The notes under the pieces: generated by a model | Databases searched by the model: none | Told to the model about the DNA's origin: nothing | The model's input: only the letters and a program-made list of their open reading frames with translations | NCBI GenBank assembly: GCA_009692265.1 | Contig: SHZM01000007.1 | Coordinates: forward strand, 1 to 64,000 | Reading direction: 5' to 3' | From: Gammaproteobacteria bacterium | Lineage (GTDB): Bacteria; Pseudomonadota; Gammaproteobacteria; Ga0077536 | DNA length: 64,000 bases | Position numbers and translations under genes: made by a program | Part shown: positions 16,204-24,688 of the stretch, piece after piece | Layout of the letters: every line of letters begins with the position of its first letter | Position numbering within the stretch: position 1 is the stretch's first letter

Positions 16204-17397
16204 ACCGACGGCGTCGTGACCTTGGATAGCGCCTTAAACGTGGTGCGGATAAACGATGTCGCCGCGCGTTTGCTCGGCGTGACACCCGAGCGGGTACTTG
16301 GCGCAGAAGCGCAACGCGTGTTCCGCCAGGCAAATAATTGGGTACGCCGGTCTTTGCGCAAAGTGATACGCACTCAAACATCGGATTTGACCGTTGACGG
16401 AGTCATTATTGACGCCAAGAAGAATATAACCTCGGTTAACCTGAACGTCAGTCCTCTGCTCGACCCCCACAACGAACTTCACGGTTACGCGCTAGTCTTC
16501 GAAGACATTACCAACGAAAAACGCGTGCGGAGCGCGATGGCCAGATACATGACTCGCGAAGTGGCGGAGCAGGTTCTTGCCCAACGCGACGCGGTACTGG
16601 GTGGTCGCGCTCAGATGGTGACTGTGCTGTTTGCTGACATCGCGAACTTTACGACCTTGACCGAATAACTCGGCGCTGTCGAAACGGTCGCGCTGCTCAA
16701 TGCCTATTCCACCGAAATGGTCGAAGTAATCTTTAAACACGGTGGCACCCTGGACAAGTACATCGGTGACGCGATCATGGCGGTGTTTGGCGCACCTTTC
16801 GGATCCGAGAGAGACGCGGACAATGCGGTTAGTTGCGCCCTCGACATGCAACGCGCATTGACGGCCTTCAACCAGGGTCGAGAGGCCGCCGGCCTTCCGG
16901 AGCTCGCTGTTCGGATTGGGATCAATACCGACGAGGCGATCGCTGGAAATATTGGCTCGACCCGCCGCATGGATTACACCGTGATCGGCGACGGTGTGAA
17001 TTTGACCGCCCGCCTCGAATCGGCGAACCGCTACTTTGGGACCTATATTCTCCTCAGTGGATCGACCGTCAACGTTCTGCGAAGTCACTACGGCTTGCGC
17101 GAAATCGACTCGGTGCGGGTCAAGGGGAAATTAGCGCCAGTGCCTATTTTCGAATTGCTTGGCGACGAGACTAATGCGCTACCCCCTGGAACCGCGGGGG
17201 CTATCGCGCACTATGCCGCGGCACTGCGTGCCTATCGCATGCGTGATTGGAACACCGCCTTGGCGCGGCTTGAGGACGCGCTCGTGGCGGCGCCGCTCGA
17301 CCAACCGAGTCAATTGCTACGCGCGCGGGTCCTCGATTTTCGTGAGTCACCGCCACCGGCGCAGTGGGACGGCGTATGGGTCCTGGCGGATAAATAA
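16180..17397 (+). pseudogene. PAS-domain class III adenylate/guanylate cyclase, 5'-truncated with internal stop
   Basis: The frame starts abruptly in a PAS domain (LRQLTDGVVTLDSALNVVRI; a GTG at 16180 exists but any upstream sensory domain is missing) and continues into a class III cyclase domain: VLFADIANFTTLTE, GTLDKYIGDAIMAVFGAPFG, GINTDEAIAGNIGSTRRMDYTVIGDGVNLTARLES. At 16666-16668 a TAA interrupts it after TTLTE; the same frame resumes LGAVETVALLNAYSTEM. Relatives usually have glutamine here, so a single CAA to TAA change explains the stop. The cut lies just after the first metal-binding aspartate, which separates the catalytic halves. C-terminal residues after the cyclase domain form a helical extension ending at 17397. 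Confidence 0.85.
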
Positions 17398-17420
17398 GCG
17401 CGCATCAAAACCGCGATCGA

Positions 17421-17729
17421 TCAGCCCGGCACCTTAGGACCCGGGCGATGGTCAAAAGCCGCTTGCTGCGAGGGGGTCGATTCGCGCTGATACTGCTCGC
17501 GCCATTGCGCATATGGCATGCCGTAGATCAACTCGCGTGCTTCTTCGTAATCCAAGGTAGCGCCTAGCGCTTCGGCTTCGGCGCGATACCACTTGGCCAA
17601 ACAATTGCGACAGAAGCCCGCAAGGTTCATCAAATCGATATTTTGGACTTCGGTGTGCTCTCGCAGAAAGTCACGAAGTTTGCGAAAGGTCGCGGCTTCC
17701 AATTCCAGAATGGTTTGAGGATCTGTCAT
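17421..17729 (-). CDS. DUF1244 family protein
   Basis: A 102-residue conserved protein. Its core NIDLMNLAGFCRNCLAKWY (about 30-48) and the later LIYGMPYAQWREQYQ are the signature blocks of DUF1244, a small helical family common in proteobacteria with no assigned function that I know. The two cysteines in FCRNC are family-conserved. No signal peptide. It converges on the cyclase remnant (23 bp) and diverges from ndh. It stands alone, so context gives no clue. Confidence 0.9.
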   Translation of the reverse strand: MTDPQTILELEAATFRKLRDFLREHTEVQNIDLMNLAGFCRNCLAKWYRAEAEALGATLDYEEARELIYGMPYAQWREQYQRESTPSQQAAFDHRPGPKVPG

Positions 17730-17842
17730 AGCGATGCAATCTTCAGTGGTGAGGGAAATTAGCCGGAATTATTATCTTAGGCCTATAGTACACCGACAAG
17801 CGGACCGCATCATTCGTACCGGCCGATTGCTGGAGTTCCGAG

Positions 17843-19183
17843 ATGCTCAACGCCAAATCTTCGGGGTCGTTTCGAATTGTAGTAGCCGGCGGTGGTGCGG
17901 GCGGATTGGAACTTATCACTCGTCTCGGCAAGCGCCTCGGTCGCCGCCCCGGAGTAACCCTTACCCTGATCGATCAGAACCCAGCGCACCTGTGGAAGCC
18001 ACTGCTGCACGAAGTCGCCGCAGGTACCTTGAACTCGAATGAAGACGAACTGGGTTATCTCGCCCACGCGCACTGGCATCATTTTCAATTCCACTTAGGG
18101 CGGCTGGCAGCACTCGATCGCACGCGTAAAGTGCTTGCCATCGCGGCAACAGTGGATGACGACGGACAGGAATATCTGCCCCGGCGCGAGTTGCCCTACG
18201 ACTGCCTTGTCGTCGCGATTGGCAGCGTAACCAACGACTTCCAGATCCAGGGCGTGGCCGAGCATTGCTGGTTCCTGGATTCACGCGCGCAGGCGGATAG
18301 CTTTCATCTGCGATTGCTACACGCGTGTTACGCCGCCAATGCCCAAGCGGCGCCCCTACGCGAAGGTCAACTCCATGTCGCGATTGCCGGGGCTGGCGCG
18401 ACCGGCGTTGAGCTGGCCGCCGAACTACACCACGCGGTGCGCGCACTAATTCGCTACGGCCTGGATCGGATCAACCCCGAACGCGATATCCGTATTCATC
18501 TGATTGACGCCTCGGCCCGCATTTTGCCCGGCCTGAGCCCGGAGATTGCGCGCGCCGCCCAACGTGCCTTGGAGTCATTAAGCATCACCGTTCACACCGG
18601 CGAAGTCATCACTGCGGCAACGGCCACTGGCTTACATACCAAAAGCGGCAAAACTATTCCGGCCGAGATTAAAGTCTGGGCCGCCGGGATCAAAGGCTCG
18701 GACGTCTTAGCGAAGCTCGATGGCCTCGAAGTGAACCGGGCCGGCCAGTTGGTCGTGCGCGCCACATTGCAAACAACAGTCGATGAGAATATCTACGCGT
18801 TCGGCGACTGCGCCGCTTGCCCAATGCACGACGGCACGGCGTCAGTACCACCACGCGCCCAAGCCGCGCACCAACAGGCGAAGCTACTCGCGCGAATCCT
18901 GGCGAATCGTTCCTTCGGACGCGATTCTGGCCTCGTGTTCCGCTACCGCGACTTCGGCTCGCTTATCAACCTAAGCGTGCACAACACGGTCGGCAATTTG
19001 ATGGGGAATTTATTTGGGCGCCAGGCCGGTGCAATCGGCATTGAGGGGTGGTTCGCGCGTCTTGCGTACCTGTCGTTGTATAAGCTGCATCAAATCACGG
19101 TTCAGGGTGTCATCCGGACTGCGTTGATGACCTTGGCAAACATTCTGACTCGCTCTGCCAAGCCGCGCCTGAAGCTCCATTAA
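17843..19183 (+). CDS. ndh: Type II NADH dehydrogenase (NDH-2)
   Basis: A 446-residue membrane-associated flavoprotein that passes electrons from NADH to quinone without pumping protons. Visible: FAD-binding VVAGGGAGGLELITRLGKRLG (about 12-32), HLWKPLLHEVAAGTL (quinone/FAD-site block typical of NDH-2), VAIGSVTNDF, the NADH-binding VAIAGAGATGVELAAEL (about 182-198), and IYAFGDCAACP as second FAD motif. The C-terminal region LAYLSLYKLHQITVQGVIRT is the amphipathic membrane-binding part. Start ATG at 17843. The gene stands alone between a DUF1244 gene and the convergent two-component genes. Could take NADH from the neighbouring aldehyde oxidoreductase pathway, an inference. Confidence 0.93.
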   Translation: MLNAKSSGSFRIVVAGGGAGGLELITRLGKRLGRRPGVTLTLIDQNPAHLWKPLLHEVAAGTLNSNEDELGYLAHAHWHHFQFHLGRLAALDRTRKVLAIAATVDDDGQEYLPRRELPYDCLVVAIGSVTNDFQIQGVAEHCWFLDSRAQADSFHLRLLHACYAANAQAAPLREGQLHVAIAGAGATGVELAAELHHAVRALIRYGLDRINPERDIRIHLIDASARILPGLSPEIARAAQRALESLSITVHTGEVITAATATGLHTKSGKTIPAEIKVWAAGIKGSDVLAKLDGLEVNRAGQLVVRATLQTTVDENIYAFGDCAACPMHDGTASVPPRAQAAHQQAKLLARILANRSFGRDSGLVFRYRDFGSLINLSVHNTVGNLMGNLFGRQAGAIGIEGWFARLAYLSLYKLHQITVQGVIRTALMTLANILTRSAKPRLKLH

Positions 19184-19212
19184 TGCGGCGCCGCCCAAAA
19201 CCTTTATCTATC

Positions 19213-20607
19213 TTAAAGGCCGTGCTGCTTCATCCGATAACGCATCGTCATTCGCGTAATTCCAAGTTGACGGGCGGCTTCGGAGACGTTCTCCCCGGTC
19301 CGACGCAAGGCATGCTCGATGAGCGTTTTCTCTGCTTGGTCCAAGGTCAAATCGAATAGATCCCCGCCGCTGGCGGTCTGCGCAACCGCAGCCTTGGCGC
19401 TCGGGAGCATTAACGAATCCGCTGAATCGACGACTCCACTCGATAGCAGCAGCGCGCGTTCAATGACGTGGCGCAATTCGCGAATATTGCCCGGCCAGTG
19501 GTAGCCCAAGAGGGCCGCCCGCGCTTGCGGTCCAAGTTCGAAGGCCGGGAAGCCGTAGCGCCGCGCTAATTGCCGTCCGCAGTGCTCAGCCAACATCACG
19601 ATATCGGCGCCACGTTCGCGTAACGGTGCCAAGTACAGGCTTAAGACATTCAAACGGAAATACAGATCTGAACGCAATGTGCCCTCGGTGACCATCTTCT
19701 CTACGTTGCGGTTCGTGGCCGCGATAAACCAGGCATCGATCCGACGTTCCTGGCTGCTGCCGACTCGGCGTAGCGAACGGCGCTCAAGTACGGCCAACAG
19801 CTTTGCTTGTAACTCAAGCGGTAACTCGCCGATCTCATCCAAAAATAAAACGCCATGTTCCGCGGCTTCGATCAACCCTGTGCGCTCCCCCACCGCGCTG
19901 GTAAAGGCACCTCTGACATGCCCGAACAGCTCTGCCTCGATCAAATCCTTCGGTAGCGCGGCGCAGTCGACATGGACGAACGGATGCGCGGCGCGCGAAG
20001 ACTGTTGGTGCAGCATTCGCGCCGCGAGATCTTTCCCTGTTCCGGTTTCGCCCACGATCAACACGGTCGGTGCCACGCCCCCAGCGGATCCGGCCACCGT
20101 TGCCATTTGGAGGATCTGCGCCCGTAGAGTCGTGGCAATCGGCGACTTCCCAATGATTTCCGCCGCCTCACTGACTACGGCTTCACGCGCCTTCGAATAT
20201 TCGAGCTGCTGCGAGACACGTTGATTACTCAAAATCTTACGAACGTTGAGCAGTAGCTCGTCGAGATCAATCGGCTTCTTCAGATAATCCGCGGCGCCGA
20301 GTTTCATCGCAGTCACTGCGTCTTCGATTTCGCCGTAGGCGCTCATCGCCAAAATCGGTGTAAGCAACGCCAAACCGCTTCGCAGGCGCTGGATAAAATC
20401 CAGGCCTGAGCCATCGGGTAGCCGCATATCGAGGATCAAAAGATCGGGCTCGCTGGCGGTTAATGCGCGCTCGCCCTCAGCGAGAGTGGTGATCGCTTCA
20501 CAGGTGTACCCAGCCTTAGTCAGGCGACGCGCGACTGCCTTCGCGAACAATGCTTCGTCTTCAATAATCAGGATCCGAGCGGGCGGCTCAAGGAGGGCAT
20601 CAGTCAT
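19213..20607 (-). CDS. Sigma-54-dependent response regulator, NtrC family
   Basis: A 464-residue three-domain regulator. Receiver domain (about 10-125) with acidic IIEDE and phospho-acceptor Asp60 in LILDMRLPDGSG; AAA+ domain (about 150-390) with Walker A GETGTGKD (186-193), Walker B LFLDEIGELP and arginine-rich sensor blocks; Fis-type helix-turn-helix at the C-terminus (NVSEAARQLGITRMTMRYRM). The sigma-54 contact loop reads GAFTSA (233-238), not the usual GAFTGA. It overlaps the sensor kinase gene by 8 bp and is translated after it. Its targets are unknown; the free-standing pqqA lies just beyond the kinase on the opposite strand. Confidence 0.93.
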   Translation of the reverse strand: MTDALLEPPARILIIEDEALFAKAVARRLTKAGYTCEAITTLAEGERALTASEPDLLILDMRLPDGSGLDFIQRLRSGLALLTPILAMSAYGEIEDAVTAMKLGAADYLKKPIDLDELLLNVRKILSNQRVSQQLEYSKAREAVVSEAAEIIGKSPIATTLRAQILQMATVAGSAGGVAPTVLIVGETGTGKDLAARMLHQQSSRAAHPFVHVDCAALPKDLIEAELFGHVRGAFTSAVGERTGLIEAAEHGVLFLDEIGELPLELQAKLLAVLERRSLRRVGSSQERRIDAWFIAATNRNVEKMVTEGTLRSDLYFRLNVLSLYLAPLRERGADIVMLAEHCGRQLARRYGFPAFELGPQARAALLGYHWPGNIRELRHVIERALLLSSGVVDSADSLMLPSAKAAVAQTASGGDLFDLTLDQAEKTLIEHALRRTGENVSEAARQLGITRMTMRYRMKQHGL

Positions 20608-22075
20608 CGGCGGTGCGAATCGCTAAGGGGGCGACAATAGTAACGCGGGTGCCCGTTTTATCGATGACCTCAAAATCAAGCGACCAGCCATGCGCATTGC
20701 AGACCTTGAACGCGATAGGGATCCCAAGGCCAGTGCCGAATCGCTTAGTCGTCGGTCCGGGGGTTAAGTCGGAGGGGTTCGGAATAAACGGGATGCCGCC
20801 AGCCTGGTCGACTAAAGTCATGACGGTTCCACTGCTAAGTTGCTCGATACCAAGGGTAAGTTCGGTCCCTGGTGGTGATGCTTCAACAGAGTTCGACAAC
20901 AAGCCGTAGATTGCCTGCTCCATCAAATCTAGATCGACCTCGAGCAGCACCTCCTGCTGCCACGGCACGCGGATCACATTAATCGCCTTCTCCAATATGC
21001 GCGGTTTCAGGAGTTCGACGATGCCGTCCCACAACTCAGCAGCACGATGGGTTTGCAGACGCGGTTGGAAAGGATGCAAGTAGGAGACGAGCGCACTTAC
21101 CCACCGGCCTAGGCGATCGACCGCTTCGATAATGGCGTGTCCGGTCTCGAGGGTTTCGGCATGCGAGTCGGCGTACTCGAGCATTTGCGCATTGGCCCTG
21201 ATACTGGCCAACGGATTTCGAATGTTATGCGCAACCACCGGCACCAGCGCACCTAACGCCGCTTGGCGTTCCGATTCGACTAGCGCATCGCGTTTGGCTG
21301 CGAGTTCCTGCGCCATATGGTTAATCCCACTGGCGAGATCAGCGATTTCGGTGACGCCGGCGCGTGGCAGGCGAAGGTCAAAGTCACCGGCGCTGATTTG
21401 TTGCGTACCGCGCATAATCCCGTCGATGGGCCGCACAAATCCGCGCGTTAAACTCCCTCGCGACACCAATAACAACCCAATCGCAATTAACAAGGGCAAA
21501 GGCATGAGGTACGGGGCGTAACGGGTCCATTGGTTTACTCGCGCGTTCTGAATTGCGAGGGATTGTTCAATTAACCCGGTGAAGGTGTCGTACGCCGATT
21601 CGAATCCCCGCAAGAGTTGCGCCTCGAAACTCGGATCAAGTAACTTGCTGCGAACCATCCTATTCAGAAGAAATGAATCCGCGAGTACAGTTTGGAGATC
21701 CGCCTGTAGGTGGCTGTAGGCTTCCTGCAGATGCTGGATCGCATAATCTTCGCCCCGCGAGTCGGAGCGCTGGCGAAGCGTATTGAAACGAGTCTGAATC
21801 TCTTGGTAGTAGCGCATATACGCCGGCTTGTCTGACGGCTCCGCGCGCATGCGAGAAATCGCCGCTTCCTGGATCTGACGAAACAACAACGTCCGGATGT
21901 CCTGTGCCGCATCGCGCACGGCATGAAGGCGTAAGGTCTCGGTCGAGGTCTGTTGCCAGAAGTAGGCCCACGCCCCGCCCATGCCGCCCGTCACTGCCAC
22001 TAGCACTAAGAAAGCGAGTTCGTGTCCCAATAAAAGTCGACGAAGAGACTGCGAGGCGGCGGGCATAGTGGCCAT
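20600..22075 (-). CDS. Membrane sensor histidine kinase, partner of the sigma-54 regulator
   Basis: A 491-residue kinase. Transmembrane segments at about 19-40 and 190-205 bracket a periplasmic helical sensor region of about 150 residues; a HAMP domain follows (VRPIDGIMRGTQQISAGDFD). The phospho-acceptor box is VVAHNIRNPLAS with His283, the N box LLSNSVEASPPG, the G1 box DQAGGIPF and the GTGLGIPIA lid. The ATG at 22073-22075 follows GAGGG and puts the first membrane helix near the N-terminus; the frame is open 25 codons further. It forms an operon with the downstream regulator. The signal sensed is unknown. Confidence 0.92.
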   Translation of the reverse strand: MATMPAASQSLRRLLLGHELAFLVLVAVTGGMGGAWAYFWQQTSTETLRLHAVRDAAQDIRTLLFRQIQEAAISRMRAEPSDKPAYMRYYQEIQTRFNTLRQRSDSRGEDYAIQHLQEAYSHLQADLQTVLADSFLLNRMVRSKLLDPSFEAQLLRGFESAYDTFTGLIEQSLAIQNARVNQWTRYAPYLMPLPLLIAIGLLLVSRGSLTRGFVRPIDGIMRGTQQISAGDFDLRLPRAGVTEIADLASGINHMAQELAAKRDALVESERQAALGALVPVVAHNIRNPLASIRANAQMLEYADSHAETLETGHAIIEAVDRLGRWVSALVSYLHPFQPRLQTHRAAELWDGIVELLKPRILEKAINVIRVPWQQEVLLEVDLDLMEQAIYGLLSNSVEASPPGTELTLGIEQLSSGTVMTLVDQAGGIPFIPNPSDLTPGPTTKRFGTGLGIPIAFKVCNAHGWSLDFEVIDKTGTRVTIVAPLAIRTADD

Positions 22076-22449
22076 TATAGAACCCTCGCTAAGCCCCACA
22101 ATCCGCCGAGGTGGTTCATATGGGCCGAAGAGTTGGTTGACAGCAGCCATGACTTAGCAGGAGCAATCTTGCCGATGGCTGTGCAATGCCGGCTCGCGGC
22201 TTGTACGACCCTCTATCGACTCGACCTAAGTCAACGAACTTGGGCCGGCTGGGCTTGCAGAATTACTCCACAGGGACTCTTCGGATTCAACGGCTTAACT
22301 CAAGTTCAAGGCATGAAACGCCATTTGGGAGTGGTCTTCAGGCGAGTCCTTCAGTCCCCGGCGTTACAGGGCGATACCGACATGAGTCCCACTGCGGCAC
22401 ACGCTTTGCACAGGCCTAGCCAGGCACACTGTTCAAATGAGGTAGCGCG
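22076..22449. other. Intergenic region between sensor kinase and second pqqA
   Basis: About 370 bases with no gene I would support. Short open frames are present but have no family features or ribosome sites. It must hold the divergent promoters for the kinase operon and for the second pqqA. I looked for a sigma-54 promoter (GG-N10-GC type) for pqqA and did not find a convincing one. GAGG lies 9 bases before the pqqA start. Confidence 0.5.
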
Positions 22450-22524
22450 ATGAATTGGGAAACTCCGTCTTACAGCGACGTTCGCTTTGGTTTTGAAGTC
22501 ACGATGTACATCAATAACCGCTAA
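22450..22524 (+). CDS. pqqA: PQQ precursor peptide PqqA (copy 2, orphan)
   Basis: A 24-residue frame identical to the 1867 copy except for Asn2 (Ser there) and Ser9 (Asn there); Glu16 and Tyr20, joined by PqqE, are kept. At DNA level ten codons differ silently and only two change the residue, while the EVTMYI codons are identical, which indicates an old duplicate kept by selection. It has its own terminator 24 bases downstream and no other pqq gene beside it, so it is a monocistronic source of extra precursor peptide. Confidence 0.93.
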   Translation: MNWETPSYSDVRFGFEVTMYINNR

Positions 22525-22547
22525 GCGACTGCGCTAACGTTTAAATG

Positions 22548-22577
22548 GAAGGGGCCTCAGGGCCCCTTCTGTTTTTT
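22548..22577 (+). terminator. Rho-independent terminator of the orphan pqqA
   Basis: A 9-bp perfect stem (GAAGGGGCC paired with GGCCCCTTC) with a TCAG loop, followed by TGTTTTTT. It lies 24 bases after the pqqA stop and defines a very short transcript. Confidence 0.92.
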
Positions 22578-22777
22578 CGTGTTCGCGATTACCAGCCTGG
22601 TTCACCAGGGTAAAAATCGGCGCAACCGACGATAACCCGTTTCTAGGTCTAAACTTTCGACATCATGACCATCCATGGCTCGCTAACGCATGGGTGTTCA
22701 AACGGTTTGGGCGCTCTATACTTCCGCCGCCCAGACGGACACGGGCCAGTGCAACCAATGGAGGTCAGGACACGCTA

Positions 22778-23407
22778 GTGAATCGAGACTGTTCTCGCAT
22801 GTCGTTTTCAAAAACTTCACTATTCGCTCGTGCCCTTCTGATGCTACTCCCGTCGCTCGCGGCTCCCGGCATTGGTCGGGCGGACGGTATGGAGGACCAT
22901 ATTTCTTTGCCCTCCGCCGAGTACAGCCTTGAAATAGACAAATCCGCACGCGAGCTGTTGTTGCGTCAAGGCTCGCGGATTGCGCGAAAGTACAGGGTCG
23001 CTGTAGGTCGTGGCGGCCACGGTGAAAAGCAGATCAGGGGCGACAATAAAACGCCCGAAGGCGTGTACTACATCGCTGGGTTCAACGAAGAAAGCACGTT
23101 CGACATTTTTTTTCGACTCAACTACCCGAACGTGAAAGACGGGTTCTTTGGTCTGCAGCGGTTGCTCATTACGCGCCAGGAGTTCAATCAGATTGTCGAC
23201 GCGCAGCGTCAAGATGCGTTGCCGCCCCAAAACACTCCGCTCGGCGGCGCGATCGGGATCCACGGCATCGGCCAGGAAACCCCGTCGTTACTCAAAATTC
23301 ACCGGAATATGGATTGGACTAAGGGCTGCATTGCATTGACCAACCGCGAGATTCACGAATTGCGCAGCTATGTCGACGTGGGAACACGGGTGGTGATCCG
23401 CGAATGA
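22778..23407 (+). CDS. L,D-transpeptidase (YkuD domain), exported
   Basis: A protein of about 209 residues with a signal peptide in its first 37 or so (SLFARALLMLLPSLAAPGIGRADG). The rest is a YkuD catalytic domain: SLEIDKSARELLL, TPEGVYYI, GIHGIGQE and the active-site block TKGCIALTNREI, whose cysteine forms the acyl-enzyme. Such enzymes make 3-3 cross-links in peptidoglycan or attach proteins to it. I chose GTG at 22778 because AGGA and GGAGG precede it; an ATG at 22799 is possible and keeps the signal peptide. The stop overlaps the next gene (ATGA), so the pair is co-translated. Confidence 0.87.
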   Translation: MNRDCSRMSFSKTSLFARALLMLLPSLAAPGIGRADGMEDHISLPSAEYSLEIDKSARELLLRQGSRIARKYRVAVGRGGHGEKQIRGDNKTPEGVYYIAGFNEESTFDIFFRLNYPNVKDGFFGLQRLLITRQEFNQIVDAQRQDALPPQNTPLGGAIGIHGIGQETPSLLKIHRNMDWTKGCIALTNREIHELRSYVDVGTRVVIRE

Positions 23408-23874
23408 GAATGCGTGGTTTACGCAGCGTGTGGGCGATGGCGGGTGTACTGTTGATGCTCACTGTGTTGGCGAGCGAACCTGGCACCAACACCGATCTCG
23501 TTGTTCGCGGGACGACCTCAAAAACCTTTGACGAGGTCATTCTGGAATTGAATTTTGCCATCACCGAGCGCAACTTTCGGATTACCGGCCGCAATACTAT
23601 CGGCAAGGGCCTTCGCGAGCGCGGCTACAAAGACTTCCCCGACGTCGAAGTCATACATTTCTGTAATCTCGAGTACGCGCACGAAGTGTTACTGCTCGAC
23701 CCAGGATATGTGGCGATGATGCCCTGCCGCGTCTCCGTACATGAGGTCGCCGATAAAACCGTGGTGAGCGTAGTCTTGCTACCGGAAACGCATGCCGATC
23801 CACGGGTAGTTGCATTCGCTAAACGGATGAACATCTCGTTGCGGGAAATTTTGACCTACGTGCTGGAAGAGTAA
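23404..23874 (+). CDS. DUF302 family protein, exported
   Basis: A 156-residue protein with a signal peptide (about 1-24, WAMAGVLLMLTVLAS). The mature part carries the DUF302 pattern: SKTFDEVILELNFAITERNFRITGR, then FPDVEVIHFCNLEYAHEVLLLDPGY and MMPCRVSVHEVADKTVVSVVLL. The family has a small alpha-beta fold and no firmly assigned reaction; several members are periplasmic or redox-linked. The start overlaps the L,D-transpeptidase stop by 4 bases, so the two are made together. Any link to cell-wall work is only inferred from that. Confidence 0.85.
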   Translation: MRMRGLRSVWAMAGVLLMLTVLASEPGTNTDLVVRGTTSKTFDEVILELNFAITERNFRITGRNTIGKGLRERGYKDFPDVEVIHFCNLEYAHEVLLLDPGYVAMMPCRVSVHEVADKTVVSVVLLPETHADPRVVAFAKRMNISLREILTYVLEE

Positions 23875-23923
23875 TTAACTCCGGCATGTATACTATCGAT
23901 GACCTTAAAGGCCTCCGTCCCCC

Positions 23924-24679
23924 ATGCTAAATCCCCTCGATACGCGCGTTGCGGGCCCTCCCCACTTGTTGTTGTTGATCTGGTTATGCTTGGTGAGTCT
24001 CGTGATATTCGGCTCGGTGGTATCGATCGATCAGGGACTGCTGCAAGCAATGCTGAGCGCCGATCGCAGTCAGATTTGCATCGTCGTCATCGCGATGACC
24101 CTCGTTGGCTTCGGCCACACCTATGTTAGAACAGAGCTGATCTCGTCAGAACTCGTCGCGGCTGAGCGAGTCGTCGCCCGCCTCGAAACCGACAATGGCG
24201 CGCTGAGCATGAATTCGCGTAGCCTCCAATTCGCCAACGGCGATCAGGCACCACATAGCTTTATCACGAATTATCTCGTGGCCGAGTATGACCATCTGCG
24301 GCAGGCGAAGGATAACAACTTAGCCGACTCGAATTTGCTCGAGGCGTTTAGCTCAAAGATCCGCAGCGCGAACGAGTTCGGTTGGTTCTATATCGATCTG
24401 ATGTTAAAAATCGGGTTCTTGGGCACTCTCGTGGGTTTTATCTTGATGTTGAGTTCAGTCGCCGACACGGGAGCGTTGGACGCAACCACCATGCAGAAGG
24501 TTCTCAAGCACATGAGCCTCGGCATGAGTACGGCGCTCTACACGACGTTGGCGAGCCTGGTCGGCGGGATTCTCCTGTCGCTTCCTTACTATCTGCTTGA
24601 TCGCGGCTTGGAGCGTCTGCTCCAACTGACGGTCTACGCTAAGGACGTGCTCTTACCTGCGCGGTTGTCGTCGAATTAA
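23924..24679 (+). CDS. MotA/TolQ/ExbB-like proton channel family membrane protein
   Basis: A 251-residue membrane protein. Hydrophobic helices at about 14-38 and 50-67, then a cytoplasmic stretch, then the channel domain: FGWFYIDLMLKIGFLGTLVGFILML (about 155-180) and MSLGMSTALYTTLASLVGGILLSLPYYLLD (about 200-230). The GTLVGF and the T-A-L-Y-T-TLA-S-VGG pattern are those of MotA, TolQ and ExbB, which use proton flow to drive a periplasmic partner. The next three genes follow at 9, 10 and 20 bp and probably form its complex. It is neither a normal TolQ (no tolRAB) nor MotA (no motB). Confidence 0.8.
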   Translation: MLNPLDTRVAGPPHLLLLIWLCLVSLVIFGSVVSIDQGLLQAMLSADRSQICIVVIAMTLVGFGHTYVRTELISSELVAAERVVARLETDNGALSMNSRSLQFANGDQAPHSFITNYLVAEYDHLRQAKDNNLADSNLLEAFSSKIRSANEFGWFYIDLMLKIGFLGTLVGFILMLSSVADTGALDATTMQKVLKHMSLGMSTALYTTLASLVGGILLSLPYYLLDRGLERLLQLTVYAKDVLLPARLSSN

Positions 24680-24688
24680 GGCCCCTGC

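Noticed and set aside
16150-16260. Insertion element at the receptor/cyclase junction
   Set aside because: No transposase, terminal inverted repeats or target duplication are visible; a plain deletion explains the junction.
22133-22453. Short plus-strand frames upstream of the second pqqA
   Set aside because: No ribosome sites or recognisable domains; they cross the pqqA start region in other frames.
23924-24679. Assignment as tolQ or motA
   Set aside because: No tolR, tolA, tolB, pal or motB nearby, and the partner proteins are of different families.
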